NCBI RefSeq assembly: GCF_016595415.1
Contig: NZ_JAENIO010000001.1
Span: 124,001-188,000, forward strand
DNA from: Roseibacillus ishigakijimensis
Lineage (GTDB): Bacteria; Verrucomicrobiota; Verrucomicrobiia; Verrucomicrobiales; Akkermansiaceae
Reading direction: 5' to 3'
Length of the DNA: 64,000 bases
A program made the position numbers and the translations under genes. The notes under the pieces are model-generated. The model was not told the DNA's origin and ran no database searches. It saw only the letters and a program-made list of their open reading frames with translations. Below, in pieces: positions 51,225 through 61,400 of the stretch (its first letter is position 1; every line of letters starts with the position of its first letter).

Positions 51225-53951
51225 TCAAGCACCCACCACCTCGTGGCAGCGTCCGCAGAGTTCGGAGCCCTCCACCGGGGGCTCGTAGCAGCGGCAGCGG
51301 GGGCACATGGGGTGGTCGCATTTGCTGGCGGTGGCTTTGAGCTCCTCGCCCTCTTCCACCACCATCTCGGCCACGATGAAGAACTCCTTGGCGAAGAGGT
51401 GGTCCTGCAGCAGATCGCGGCAGGGGTGGTTGGCGGGCACGGTGAGGACGACGCGGGCTTCGTTGTTTTTCTTGAATTCCTTGGCTTGCACGAGGGGCTC
51501 GATTGCTCCTTGCACAAGGTCGCGGATCTCCAGCAGGCGATTGACCAGGGGGGTGGCCTCGTTGTTTCCGAAACGGGCGTCGGGCACGGGGAAGGTCTCC
51601 TCATGCACGCTGCCCTCGCGCCCCGCATGTTCCCACGCCTCCTCGGCGGTGTAGGCGATGATGGGGGCGAGCAGGCGGACGAGACTGTCGAAGATGGCGT
51701 GCAGCGCGGTCTGGCTGGCCCGGCGACGGATGTCGTCCTCAGGATCGCAGTAGAGGCGATCCTTGGTCATGTCGATGTAGAGCGAGCTGAGGTCGTGGGC
51801 GCAGAACTGGTTGATGGCGGAGAACACTTTGCGGAACTCGAACTTTTCGTAGGCCTGGAGACATTCGCTGACCACGGCATGGAGGCGCTCCAGGATCCAG
51901 CGGTCGATGAGGGTCATCTGCTCGGGCTCGACGGTGTGTTTCTCCGGGTCGAAGCCATGAAGATTGCCGAGGACGATCTTGAAGGTGTTGCGCAGACGAC
52001 GGTAGGGGTCGCCCACTTGCTGGAAGAGGTCCTCGCCGAAGGGCACCTCGTTCTGCCAATCGACCGAGCTGACCCAGAGGCGCAGGATGTCGGCCCCGTA
52101 TTTGTTGTAAAAGTGAGCCGCGTCGGTGGGTTTGCCTTTCTTCTTGGCGTCGCTCTTGGAGGTCTTTTTACCGGTGTCCTTGTCCACCACGAAGCCGTGG
52201 GTCATCACGGTCTTGTAGGGGGCCAGGTCGCGGTAGCCCACGCTGAGCATGAGGGAGCTCTGGAACCAGCCGCGGTGTTGGTCGGTGGCTTCCAGGTAGA
52301 GATCGGCGGGCACACCCACGTCCTCGTTTTTCTCCATCACCGCCACATGACTGGAGCCGGAGTCGATCCACACGTCGAGGGTGTCGGTGGCCTTTTTGGA
52401 GCCTTCGGGGAGGCCGAGCTCGGCCACCCATTCGGCATCGGATTTTTCGAACCACACGTTGGTGCCTTTCTCAGCCACGATATCGGCGATTTTGGCGATG
52501 AGGTCGGCATCGAGGAGAGCTTCGCCCTCGGGGGTGAAGAAGACGGGCAAGGGCACTCCCCAAGTGCGCTGGCGCGAGATGCACCAGTCGGGGCGGGATT
52601 CCACGGTGCCGTAGATGCGGTTGCGGCCCCAGTGAGGGAGCCATTGCACGCGGTCGATCTCGGTCATCGCTTTCTCGCGGATGCCTTCCAGCGAGATGAA
52701 GAATTGTTCCACCGCGCGGAAGATGATGGGGGTCTTGGAGCGCCAGCAGAAGGGGTATTGGTGCTCGTAGGTCTCCGAGCCCAGGAGGGAGTCGCGCTCG
52801 GCGAGCATTTCCACGATGCGCTCGTTGCTCTGGAAAACATGTTGGCCCACGAGTTCGTCCACCCCGCATTCGTCAGTGAACTTGCCATCGTCGTCCACGG
52901 GGGAAAGGACTTCCAAGCCATTGGCGAGTCCGGCCACGTAGTCATCCGCGCCGTGTCCGGGGGCGATGTGGACCGCGCCCGTTCCGGTCTCGGCGGTCAC
53001 GAAGCTACCGAAGATGACCTTGGAGGTGCGGTCGAGGAAGGGGTGTTGCGCTTCCAGGCCCTCCAGCTCGCTGCCGGAGAGTTCGCGCAGGTCGCCGGCC
53101 GCTTTCCAGCCGGTCTTGGCGCCGAATTGTTCCACCAGATCGCGGGCGATGATGAGCTTTTTGGAGGCACCGTCTTTCTCGAAGGTTCCCGCCACGTAGA
53201 CGAAGCGCTCGTGGAGGGCGATGCCTTGGTTGGAGGGCAGGGTCCACGGGGTGGTGGTCCAGATGACGAGGGAAAAACCGGTCCAGTCGCCGCCGAGGAG
53301 GGCGAAGGGCACATAGACGGCGGTGCTCTTTTTGTCCTGATACTCGACCTCGGCTTCGGCGAGAGCGGTGCGGGCCCCGTAGGACCATTGCACGGGCTTT
53401 TTGCTGAGGTAGACGCGGTCTTTTTCCACCAGCTTGGCAAAGACGCGCAGGATGTCGGCCTCATAGCTGGGGGCCATCGTCAGGTAGGGATTGTCCCAAT
53501 CGCCAAAGACCCCGAGGCGGCGGAAGCTGGCTTTCTGAATCTCGATCCACTTCTCGGCAAATTCCTGGCAAAGGGTGCGGATTTCGGCGGGCTCCTTGCC
53601 GCGGGCGTCTTGCAGGACCTTGAACTCGATGGGCAGGCCGTGGCAGTCCCAGCCTGGCACGTAGGGCACCTCGTAGCCCGCCATGGACTTGGACTTCACT
53701 ACGAAATCCTTGAGCACCTTGTTCAGGGCGGTGCCCATGTGGACGTCGCCATTGGCGAAGGGCGGGCCGTCGTGGAGAACGTAGCGCGGAGCCCCGGATT
53801 CGCGGCGCTTGGCCAGAATGCGGTCGTAAATCTTGCTCTCCTCCCACCGTTGCAGGCGTTCGGGCTCCTTGTTCACCAGATTTCCTTTCATGGGAAAGGT
53901 GGTCTGGGGCAGGCAGATCGTCTCTTTGTAATTGACCTTATTCTCGCTCAT
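51225..53951 (-). CDS. ileS: Isoleucyl-tRNA synthetase
   Basis: IleRS charges tRNA-Ile. The 908-residue protein is full length from ATG 53951. The HIGH-type motif is in FANGDVHMGTALNKVLKD and the KMSKS-type loop reads KKTSKSDAKKKGKP, both variant forms. WTTTPWTLPSNQGIAL marks the editing domain, and the C-terminal zinc finger CPRCRCYEPPVEGSELCGRC is present, indicating the bacterial type. The start is chosen because MSENKVNYKETICLPQTTFP is the usual family opening. lspA and a toxin-antitoxin pair lie downstream on the same strand. Confidence 0.95.
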   Translation of the reverse strand: MSENKVNYKETICLPQTTFPMKGNLVNKEPERLQRWEESKIYDRILAKRRESGAPRYVLHDGPPFANGDVHMGTALNKVLKDFVVKSKSMAGYEVPYVPGWDCHGLPIEFKVLQDARGKEPAEIRTLCQEFAEKWIEIQKASFRRLGVFGDWDNPYLTMAPSYEADILRVFAKLVEKDRVYLSKKPVQWSYGARTALAEAEVEYQDKKSTAVYVPFALLGGDWTGFSLVIWTTTPWTLPSNQGIALHERFVYVAGTFEKDGASKKLIIARDLVEQFGAKTGWKAAGDLRELSGSELEGLEAQHPFLDRTSKVIFGSFVTAETGTGAVHIAPGHGADDYVAGLANGLEVLSPVDDDGKFTDECGVDELVGQHVFQSNERIVEMLAERDSLLGSETYEHQYPFCWRSKTPIIFRAVEQFFISLEGIREKAMTEIDRVQWLPHWGRNRIYGTVESRPDWCISRQRTWGVPLPVFFTPEGEALLDADLIAKIADIVAEKGTNVWFEKSDAEWVAELGLPEGSKKATDTLDVWIDSGSSHVAVMEKNEDVGVPADLYLEATDQHRGWFQSSLMLSVGYRDLAPYKTVMTHGFVVDKDTGKKTSKSDAKKKGKPTDAAHFYNKYGADILRLWVSSVDWQNEVPFGEDLFQQVGDPYRRLRNTFKIVLGNLHGFDPEKHTVEPEQMTLIDRWILERLHAVVSECLQAYEKFEFRKVFSAINQFCAHDLSSLYIDMTKDRLYCDPEDDIRRRASQTALHAIFDSLVRLLAPIIAYTAEEAWEHAGREGSVHEETFPVPDARFGNNEATPLVNRLLEIRDLVQGAIEPLVQAKEFKKNNEARVVLTVPANHPCRDLLQDHLFAKEFFIVAEMVVEEGEELKATASKCDHPMCPRCRCYEPPVEGSELCGRCHEVVGA

Positions 53952-54046
53952 CGGGCTAGGGCGGGGGACCCTAGGGCGCATTTTGCTCTTGCGCAAATCT
54001 AAAGGCGTGCAAGGGGCTCTTCGGCTCTAGAAGGCAAATTGAGCCC
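53952..54046 (-). promoter_or_regulatory. ileS leader with several stem-loops
   Basis: The 95-nt gap contains CTAGGG/CCCTAG (53956-53961 with 53969-53974), GCGCA/TGCGC (53976-53980 with 53990-53994) and GGGCTC/GAGCCC (54014-54019 with 54041-54046). The last lies just past the stop of the transpeptidase gene and may help to end it. No T-box sequence could be recognised. Confidence 0.35.
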
Positions 54047-54787
54047 TCACTGCCGATTGAGCACGTAGATGGGGTCGCCGAGGGCTTGGGTCTGGTATTC
54101 GACTACTTTGCCGCTGGCGATGAGGGCGCGCAGATTGGCATTCGGGGACGCGGTGGGATCGAAGCGCCCCGCGCTGGCCTTCAGGTAGGGGATGAGGCGG
54201 GGGGCCTGGTCGATTTCGGGCACGGGGCAGCCCGTGGTGCAGGGCACGCGACCGACGAGGCGCTGGGCCCGGCGCTGGCGCAGCATTTCGCTCGCGGTGG
54301 GATTGTAGCTGTGGATGACGACGCCATTGGGCACCATGCCGCGAAGCTTGGGATCGGGGTGGCTGGGGGGGTAGAGCATTTCGGCGTAGATCCCGCTGAC
54401 GCCTTTCTTGGAGTCTCCGGTCTGGATGGAGGGGTCGCCATTGTGAGCGATGCGCACGCCGCCCATGGTGAAGAAGCCGGGAGGGGTCTGGGCGTCGCCG
54501 GTGCCGAGGCCGCGCTTGCCGGTGCCGCAGAGAAGGGTCTCGCGGATCTGCCGGGTGCGCAGGGAGACGACGTGGAGACGCTGGCTGGCGGGGTCGACGA
54601 GGTAGAGCCACTGGGGATTGTAGTCAGGATGTCCGGCCTGGCGTTGGGCGGCGATGGCGGAGTCGATCACGCTCCATTCGAGCCCAAGGATTTTCCCTTG
54701 CGCCGGGGCGGAATTGCCCGCAGGCGAGCAGGAGAAAAGAAGCAGGGAGCAGGGAAGGAGGAGAGAGAGGAAGGCACGGAGGGTCAT
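54047..54787 (-). CDS. Lipoprotein L,D-transpeptidase-like (YkuD_2 type) protein
   Basis: ATG 54787 gives 246 residues with a lipoprotein signal peptide (FLSLLLPCSLLLFSCSP). The domain resembles the murein L,D-transpeptidase catalytic (YkuD_2-like) family: YLVDPASQRLHVVSLRTRQI, GTGKRGLGTGDAQTPPGFFT, GVVIHSYNP with H159, and the catalytic C187 in TGCPVPEIDQAP. Such enzymes crosslink peptidoglycan stems or attach lipoproteins to them in the periplasm. The short distance to ileS (95 nt) and the same strand mean that the two may share transcription. Confidence 0.8.
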   Translation of the reverse strand: MTLRAFLSLLLPCSLLLFSCSPAGNSAPAQGKILGLEWSVIDSAIAAQRQAGHPDYNPQWLYLVDPASQRLHVVSLRTRQIRETLLCGTGKRGLGTGDAQTPPGFFTMGGVRIAHNGDPSIQTGDSKKGVSGIYAEMLYPPSHPDPKLRGMVPNGVVIHSYNPTASEMLRQRRAQRLVGRVPCTTGCPVPEIDQAPRLIPYLKASAGRFDPTASPNANLRALIASGKVVEYQTQALGDPIYVLNRQ

Positions 54788-54919
54788 GCCGTCATTTTGG
54801 ATCCTTTCCGCCGAGAAATCCAATCCGGAAATGATCGGTGCCTTCTCTTCGACCTTGGCGACTCGCAAAACCCTGCAGGACCGTGTCGGGGCGGAGATGG
54901 CCTTTTTGTTCTCTTCTCC

Positions 54920-57900
54920 CTACTCGGTTTCCTCGCTTTGGGTGGCGGCGCGGAAGTTATCGAAGCGCAGGGGCTCGTCGAGCCGCACATTGCGGGCTTC
55001 GCAAACGGCGAGAAGGCTCAGCGGCGGGGTTCCGCCGGGGAAGGGATTACTGCGGGATTCCAGCTCGATGAATCGGGTGCCCCCCTGGGGACGATAAGAG
55101 GTCACGAGGACGTCGCTGGTGCGATCGAAGGTGATGCGCAGGGTGCCGGCACCTCCGGCGGCAGGGTATTCGTTCTCGTTCTCTCCACTCTGCACGTAGA
55201 GGCGGGGCTCGGGACCGGGCTCGAAGGAGGCTCCGGCAGCAAAGCCCTCTGGCGAGAGCTCGGTGAGGAGGATGAGCCCCACCCCGGCATAGGCGTGGCC
55301 GCTGGAGGCGGGAGTCACCGCGCCGGTTGCGAAGTCGAGCTGCACCTGCCAGGATCGATCGACGGGAAAGGGCTGCTTCCATTGCAAGGCGGCCATTCCC
55401 TCCGTGCTCGTGCTCCCTCCGCTCAGGAGCATCTCACCATTGATTTGCTCGAAGGTCAGGTTGCCGGGGAGAGGGCCGTCGGGAGAAACGGGATTCCAGA
55501 GCCCGCTGCTCAAGCTGGGCGAGGCAAAGGTGTCACTGCCCGTGAACTCGGCCTGGCCCGTGAATCCCTCGTCGAAGTAGGGTATCCCCGCGTAGCGGAA
55601 AAAGCGCGAGGCCGAGCCGCGGAAGGGAATGGAGCGGAGCTCGCCCGTGATCCAGGTCGGGTCCTCGGCAAGCGGCTCGGCGCTGAGTTGGGCCAGCGGC
55701 AGGGGGCCGAAGCGGTCGAGTCCCCGGCTGGTCTGCACCTCGAAGTCGACGTCGCCTCCCAGTGCGATGCGGGGCACGCGCACCACGAGCTGTTGGTAGC
55801 CGGGCTCCCCGGGCACGGGCTCCAGGCCGATGCTGGGCATCGGGCCATCCGGCACTTTCGGATCGAGACCGAACAGGTGCTCGAAGCCATTGACCGCGCC
55901 GTCGCCATCGGGATCGGCGAGGAAGGCGGAATCCCCTCGTGCCCTTTCATCAGCGTCAAAGGCGCTTGTCTCGAAGGCGCTGTAGAGATCGCCCTGCAGG
56001 GGCGGGGCCGTTTGGATGGCAAAGGTTTGCCCGGCAGCGGAGCCCTCGCCGAGAACGAAGGTGCGGACGGCTCCGGGCTCGCTTGCGGCGGGCAGGCGCA
56101 CCGCAGCTTGGCTGACCACGTTCTCGTAATCAGAGGCCGTGGAGGTCTGGAAGGAGACTTCTGCCGCTGGGTTGCCATTCTCCGTGAGGGAGGTCGTGAG
56201 GTCGCGGTCCGGCACATGTTGGACCTCGACGAGGGCGAGCCCTTCTTCAGCTGCGAGCGAGAGTCCGTCGGTCAGAAAGCGATACTCGGGCTCGGGGAAG
56301 GGAATGTCCTCGGTGGCCAGAATGTATTGCAGGAGGTAGGAGCCTTCCTGACGGCTGGCGAGGGTCACGATCTTGTCCTTGGCAAAGACAAAGTGACTGC
56401 TGAGACGGAGGCTTTGGTCTTCGCGATAGGCGGTCCAATGGATGCCGTCCGAGGATTCCCAGAGGCGGGCTTCAGTTTTCATGAGAAAACGGGAGCCATT
56501 GGTGCTGAGGTTGGAGCCGCCATCGAATCCGCCCCCGGTGGGAGGGCCCGAGGCGGAAAAATAGAGGCTGCCATCATCGGAGTAGCGGGTGCCGGAGGTC
56601 GCCTCCGTATAGACGAAGCGTCCGCTGCCAAAGGCGAGGCCTTCGCGGTCGGCATAGCCCAAGTTGGTGCTCACCGTCGTCCAATTGACCAGATCGCTGG
56701 AACGCCAAGCGGTTGCGTTTCCGTTGTAGACTTTGCTATAGAGAAGGTAGTAGTCGCTCCCGGTATGAACTACGGAAACGAGGGGGTCGCCGAAGTTGCC
56801 ATTGTTCGTCAGGAGGTCCACACTCAGACGTTCGACCCAATTTTGCCCATTGGGTGAGGTGAAGATGACCAGCTTGGCATTGCTGGTATCGACATCCCGG
56901 TAGCCGCTCAGGAAGAATTGGCCTTCGGCAAAGCCACTCAGAGTGAGCCTCTTCACCCCATTGATTTCGGTTGGCTTGGGGAGGGAGGTGAGGGTGCCGT
57001 GGGCGAAGGAAAACTGCCGTGAACGCTCCCACTGGTTGGCGAAGGACTGATCGATGCCGATAAAAAGAGTGATTCCGTTGCCCGCGATGGGGCGGGAGAG
57101 GCTGCTGATCTGGGAGTTGGTGACCTTCGTTTCCCAGCTTTCCCCATCGGAGGAGGACTTCACAAGGAGGCCGTTGTTCATCGTGCCGATGGCGACGAAG
57201 GAGGAGCCATCGAAGACGAGGCCTTCCTCAAAGGAGCCGACCTCATGGTTTGGGGCAATGGAATGGCCCCGCAGGACGGTCCAGAGTGAGGGAGAGCTGG
57301 GGTCGTTTTCCAGAATCAGCCCCCCTTCGCCGACCGCGTAGGTGCGGCCCCGGAAGGTGACGAAGTCCTTCAGAGTGTTGGCGGCGTAATGGTCGTTGGT
57401 GGTGCGGACCTGGGCCCAGTTCTGCCCATTGGTGGAGTAGAAAATGGCTCCGTGTTCCCCGCTGGCGAAAAAGGCGCCGTCCCGCTGGCCCAGTCCGCCG
57501 GACACGCCGCTGGTGGTCCAGGTGGTTCCGTCGTCGGTCGAGCGGTAGGCCCCCGCCAACCAAATGCCGTCTTGATAGGCCCAGTCGGTGACCCGATCAA
57601 AGCGTGGGGTCTCGGGAAGGGATTGCCAAATCCGGCCCTCGAGGGAGCGGTTGACCCCATTGCCGGAGAAGCCCAGCCAGATGCCATTGGCGTAGGCGAG
57701 CTGGTTGGTCCAAGGGAAGCCCGAGGGGTCGTCGCTCGCGAGGGGGACCTCATCCCAGCTGAGACCATCACGGGTGAGAAAGCCGACGGGGGCCTGGTCC
57801 CCATTGAGTCCGGAGCCCACCAGCCACCCTTCCGGTCCGGCAGCCAAGGCCGTCAGGCGGGAGGAGCTGGCCACTTCTGGGGGCGTTTTCAGGGTCCATT

Positions 57901-58234
57901 TGCGACCATCGAGGGAGAACGCGACCGCGCCATCGAGCGAAGGCAAGGTGGAGGCCCCGCCGAAGCCAGGTTGACCCAGGAGGGCGCACCAGATGCCCTC
58001 GTGTTCCTCCAAGCGGAGAACATCGAGGCGGGTATCGAGAGAGACATCCTCGAAGTGAACGAAGTCCGTGGTGGTGTGCAGGAGGCCGTCCAAGCCGCCG
58101 AGCACGACCCGCGTGCCATCGGTGGCGGCCTTGGTGTAGGTGAGCACCCCCGCTTCCGGGCTGACCACTTTCCAATCATAGGCGGATGCACTGGCGGTCA
58201 AAAGAGACAGCAGGCAAAGGAGTTGGCGTTTCAT
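54920..58234 (-). CDS. Large secreted beta-propeller protein with calcium-type repeat
   Basis: ATG 58234 gives 1,104 aa with signal peptide MKRQLLCLLSLLTASASA. The first ~620 residues contain nine S-x-[DN]-G-x-x-W-type repeats (SLDGRKW, TRDGLSW, SLEGRIW, STDDGTTW, STNGQNW, SSDGESW, SPNGQNW, SSDLVNW, SSDGIHW), as in BNR/sialidase-like propellers. Near residue 800 a calcium-binding-type motif DPDGDGAVNGFEHLFGLDP occurs, common in secreted Verrucomicrobia proteins. The C-terminal ~200 residues look like a jelly-roll (LamG-like) domain. There is no PEP-CTERM tail. No catalytic residues are recognisable; a glycan- or surface-binding role is the best guess. Confidence 0.8.
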   Translation of the reverse strand: MKRQLLCLLSLLTASASAYDWKVVSPEAGVLTYTKAATDGTRVVLGGLDGLLHTTTDFVHFEDVSLDTRLDVLRLEEHEGIWCALLGQPGFGGASTLPSLDGAVAFSLDGRKWTLKTPPEVASSSRLTALAAGPEGWLVGSGLNGDQAPVGFLTRDGLSWDEVPLASDDPSGFPWTNQLAYANGIWLGFSGNGVNRSLEGRIWQSLPETPRFDRVTDWAYQDGIWLAGAYRSTDDGTTWTTSGVSGGLGQRDGAFFASGEHGAIFYSTNGQNWAQVRTTNDHYAANTLKDFVTFRGRTYAVGEGGLILENDPSSPSLWTVLRGHSIAPNHEVGSFEEGLVFDGSSFVAIGTMNNGLLVKSSSDGESWETKVTNSQISSLSRPIAGNGITLFIGIDQSFANQWERSRQFSFAHGTLTSLPKPTEINGVKRLTLSGFAEGQFFLSGYRDVDTSNAKLVIFTSPNGQNWVERLSVDLLTNNGNFGDPLVSVVHTGSDYYLLYSKVYNGNATAWRSSDLVNWTTVSTNLGYADREGLAFGSGRFVYTEATSGTRYSDDGSLYFSASGPPTGGGFDGGSNLSTNGSRFLMKTEARLWESSDGIHWTAYREDQSLRLSSHFVFAKDKIVTLASRQEGSYLLQYILATEDIPFPEPEYRFLTDGLSLAAEEGLALVEVQHVPDRDLTTSLTENGNPAAEVSFQTSTASDYENVVSQAAVRLPAASEPGAVRTFVLGEGSAAGQTFAIQTAPPLQGDLYSAFETSAFDADERARGDSAFLADPDGDGAVNGFEHLFGLDPKVPDGPMPSIGLEPVPGEPGYQQLVVRVPRIALGGDVDFEVQTSRGLDRFGPLPLAQLSAEPLAEDPTWITGELRSIPFRGSASRFFRYAGIPYFDEGFTGQAEFTGSDTFASPSLSSGLWNPVSPDGPLPGNLTFEQINGEMLLSGGSTSTEGMAALQWKQPFPVDRSWQVQLDFATGAVTPASSGHAYAGVGLILLTELSPEGFAAGASFEPGPEPRLYVQSGENENEYPAAGGAGTLRITFDRTSDVLVTSYRPQGGTRFIELESRSNPFPGGTPPLSLLAVCEARNVRLDEPLRFDNFRAATQSEETE

Positions 58235-58403
58235 TATCTTTTTTGTGCGTTGTTGATTTCTGCCCGTTTTTTCGAGAAACGGACAGGCTCTCAATGTAAC
58301 GAAATCGGCCTTGGAATATTCGTATGTTAGATATCCTTATTTCATTTTATCTATATGCAAAAATAGGGTTTTCTGTATCAAGCGATTATCGATTGGACGA
58401 GGG

Positions 58404-61400
58404 TCAGTTCCGGTTATCCAAGGGGCGGCCGTGGCGGTGGTTGGTCTCCGAGACGCTTTGCTCGAGTAGGTAGGGCAGGAGCTCGAGGCGGGCGTGGGCG
58501 GTGACGGGGTGGTGGTGATTGCGCCAGGCCAGCGCGATGTGGGGGCGGCCCGGGGTGCGCAGGGTGGCCAGTGGCTCCCGGGTCAGGCGCGCGGCCAATG
58601 CCTCGTCACTTTCCTGTTGGAAATCCAGGCCCGCTGCGGAGGTGAGGCTTTCCAGGGCGGGGGGCAGGGCCTGGGCCGAGCTTACGGTGAGGGGCACTCC
58701 GGCGGTGCGGGCCATGAGGGCGGAGATGGCTAGCTCGCGAGCGGTGCTGGTGGAGGTCACCCGGAAGGTGGCCGCGCGCACCGGGCGGTAGCGGAAGTCG
58801 TTTTTCTCGCAAAGTAAGCCCGAGGGATCGTGCTCCCGGGCGAAGTGCTGCTGCCACCAGTAGGCGGCATTCCCGGCAGCGGCGTGGAGCTCCTCGGCGG
58901 CATCGGGGACCCGGGTTAGCAGGGCTTTCAAGAGCTTGTCCACGGCTTCGGGGAGGGGGGCCACCCGGCTGGGTAGGACGACGCTCTGCCAGTGGGAGAA
59001 TTGGGCAACGTAGTTGGGCCCTCCGGCTTTGGCTCCGGGGCCAACGGCTGATTTCTTCCATCCGCCGAAGGGTTGGCGCTGCACGATGGCACCGGTGATG
59101 GTGCGGTTGATGTAGGCATTGCCCACTTCCACCTTGTCGCGCCAGAAGGCGATCTCCTGGGGGTCGAGGCTGTGAATCCCGCCGGTCAGGCCGAAGTCGC
59201 TGGAGTTTTGAATGGCGATGGCCTCCTCCAGATCATCGTAGGCGATGATGCCAAGGACGGGGCCGAAGAGCTCGGTCTGCTGCAGCCAGGAGCCGGCCTC
59301 CACTCCTAAACGGATTCCCGGGGACCAGAGGCAGGGGTCGTCGGAATCGCATTGCGGTTCCAGGAGCCACTCTTCTCCGCTGTCGAGCTCAGCGAGTCCA
59401 CGGGCGAGATCGGGGGAGGGCTCTTGCACCAAGGGAGTGACGAGGCTGGAGCGCACGCCATGGGGGCCGACCTCCAGCGAGGCTGCCGCGTCCTTGAGAC
59501 GTTCCAGGAAGTTGGTTTTCTCCAGAACCGAGCGTTCGACGAGAGCGAGGGAGGCCGCCGAGCACTTTTGGCCGGTGTGGCCGAAGGCGGAGCGCACCAG
59601 ATCCTTGATGGCGAGGTCGGGGTCGGCGCTGGCAGAGATGATGAGGGCGTTCTTTCCCGAGGTCTCGGCGTGGAGGCGGAGGTCGGGCCGCCAGCCGAGA
59701 AAGAGTTGGGCGGTTTGGCTGGAGCCGGTGAGGATGACTCCGGCGACGCGCTCGTCGGTGATCAAGCTTTGGCCGACCTCGTTATCGGGCAGGGGGAGGA
59801 ACTGGAAGGCGTCGCGGGGGAGTCCGGCTGCCCAGAGCACCTTGGCGAGGGCTTGGGCGGTGGCGAGGGCCTCGGGGGCGGGCTTGAGGAGGGCGGTATT
59901 GCCGGCGGCGAGGGCCGCGAGGATTCCTCCGCAGGGGATGGCGCAGGGGAAGTTCCACGGGGAGGCGATTACGATGGGCCCGAGGGGCCGGGCGGCTAGG
60001 CCATCCTGCCAATCGGTCTGGGAAAGGCTGTGGGCGTAGTAATTGGCGAAATCGATGGCTTCCGAGACTTCGACATCGGCCTCGGCGGGTGCTTTTTTCC
60101 CTTCTGCGACCATGACGGCGATGAGGTCGCCACGGGCCTCGGCGAGGGCGACGGCCACCTGGCGGAGGAGCTGTTGGCGCGCGGTGGCGGGGGTGTCGGC
60201 CCAGGTGCTTTGGCGTGCCCGCTCCAGGGCTTGCGAGACCTCCTCGCGAGTGGTCACCAGCGGGGGCTGCCCGGGAACGGGGCGGGCGAGGACCTCATCC
60301 AGCCACTGCCGATTGGCCGGGAGGGAAAAGTCGGTGTCGGGACAGTTGGCAAACCCTTTTTCCGCTGCCAGCGGCTCTTCGGTTTGCCGGTTTTGCTGTC
60401 GTTTGGGGCCGGAAGGCACGCTTCCGCGGTTTTGGCAGGCTGCGAGAAAAGCTTCCTTTTGCTCCTGCCAGGGCATGGAATCGGGGGCGAGCTGGAAGAG
60501 GTCGCGCAGGAAGTTGCCGGGGGTGGTATTTTCATCCAAGCGGCGCACCAGATAGGCGATGCTGGCCTCGAATTCCTCGTGACGCACGATGGGGGTGTAG
60601 AACAAGACCTGCCCCGCCCGTTGCAAGACGGCCCGGGCTTGTGGAGGAGCCATTCCCTCCAGCATCTCGATTTCCACCTCTTCGCGGACGCCGTAGTCAT
60701 CGCGCAGGACGAGGGCGTAGGCCAAATCGAAGAGGTTGTGGGAGGCGATGCCCAGGTGGACGGCCGCCGCATTTTCCGGTTGCATGCCATAGTGGACGAG
60801 ACGCTTGTAATTGGCGTCGACTTCCGCCTTGCTGTTGTAAGGGGCGAGTTCCCAGTGGTGGCTTTCCGCATCTACCCGCTCCATGGCCAGGTTGGCTCCT
60901 TTCACGAGGCGGACTTTGATGGGGGCGCCACCCTGGGCCACCCGTTGCCGGGCCCAATCGGTGAGGGCTTGTTGCATGGGGAAGGAGTCGGGCAAATAGC
61001 CTTGCAGCACGATTCCCGCCCGCAGGGTGAGGAACTCCTCTTCCATCAGGACCTCGCGGAAGACATCGGCGGTCAGCTGCAGATCCCGGTATTCCTCCAT
61101 ATCCAGATTGATGAAGGCTGCCGGGCTCTGGCGCTGGGCGGCGCGATAGAGGGGACGCAGGCGCGTTTTGAGGGTCTCCTTGCTCTCTTCGTAGGCAGTT
61201 AGATTGATTTGTGAAAAGAGGGAAGACAGCTTGACGGAGAGATAGTTCGCGGTCCCGTCTTCGAGGAGGGCCACGTTTTGCGCCAATCGATCGCGGGCTT
61301 CTTTCTCGCTCAAGACGGCCTCGCCCAGCACGTTGAGGTTGATGCGGGCCCCTTCTGCCCTTCGTTGGGAGAGGTGGCCGGCCAGTTGGTCGCGGCGGGC

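Noticed and set aside
51219-54002. 927-codon open frame on the plus strand opposite ileS
   Set aside because: Shadow of ileS caused by GC-rich codons on the other strand; composition is His/Gly/Val/Ala-rich with no domains.
53952-54046. T-box riboswitch in front of ileS
   Set aside because: Stem-loops are present, but the gap is only 95 nt and no T-box consensus or specifier loop could be recognised.
54086-56857. 923-codon plus-strand open frame opposite the transpeptidase and propeller genes
   Set aside because: It runs across two clear minus-strand genes with signal peptides and known motifs; no family features.
57389-58330. 313-codon plus-strand open frame opposite the propeller gene
   Set aside because: Antisense to the signal peptide and propeller repeats; Gly/Ala/Val-rich without motifs.
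60030-61202. 390-codon plus-strand open frame opposite putA
   Set aside because: Antisense to the conserved PRODH domain; no recognisable features.
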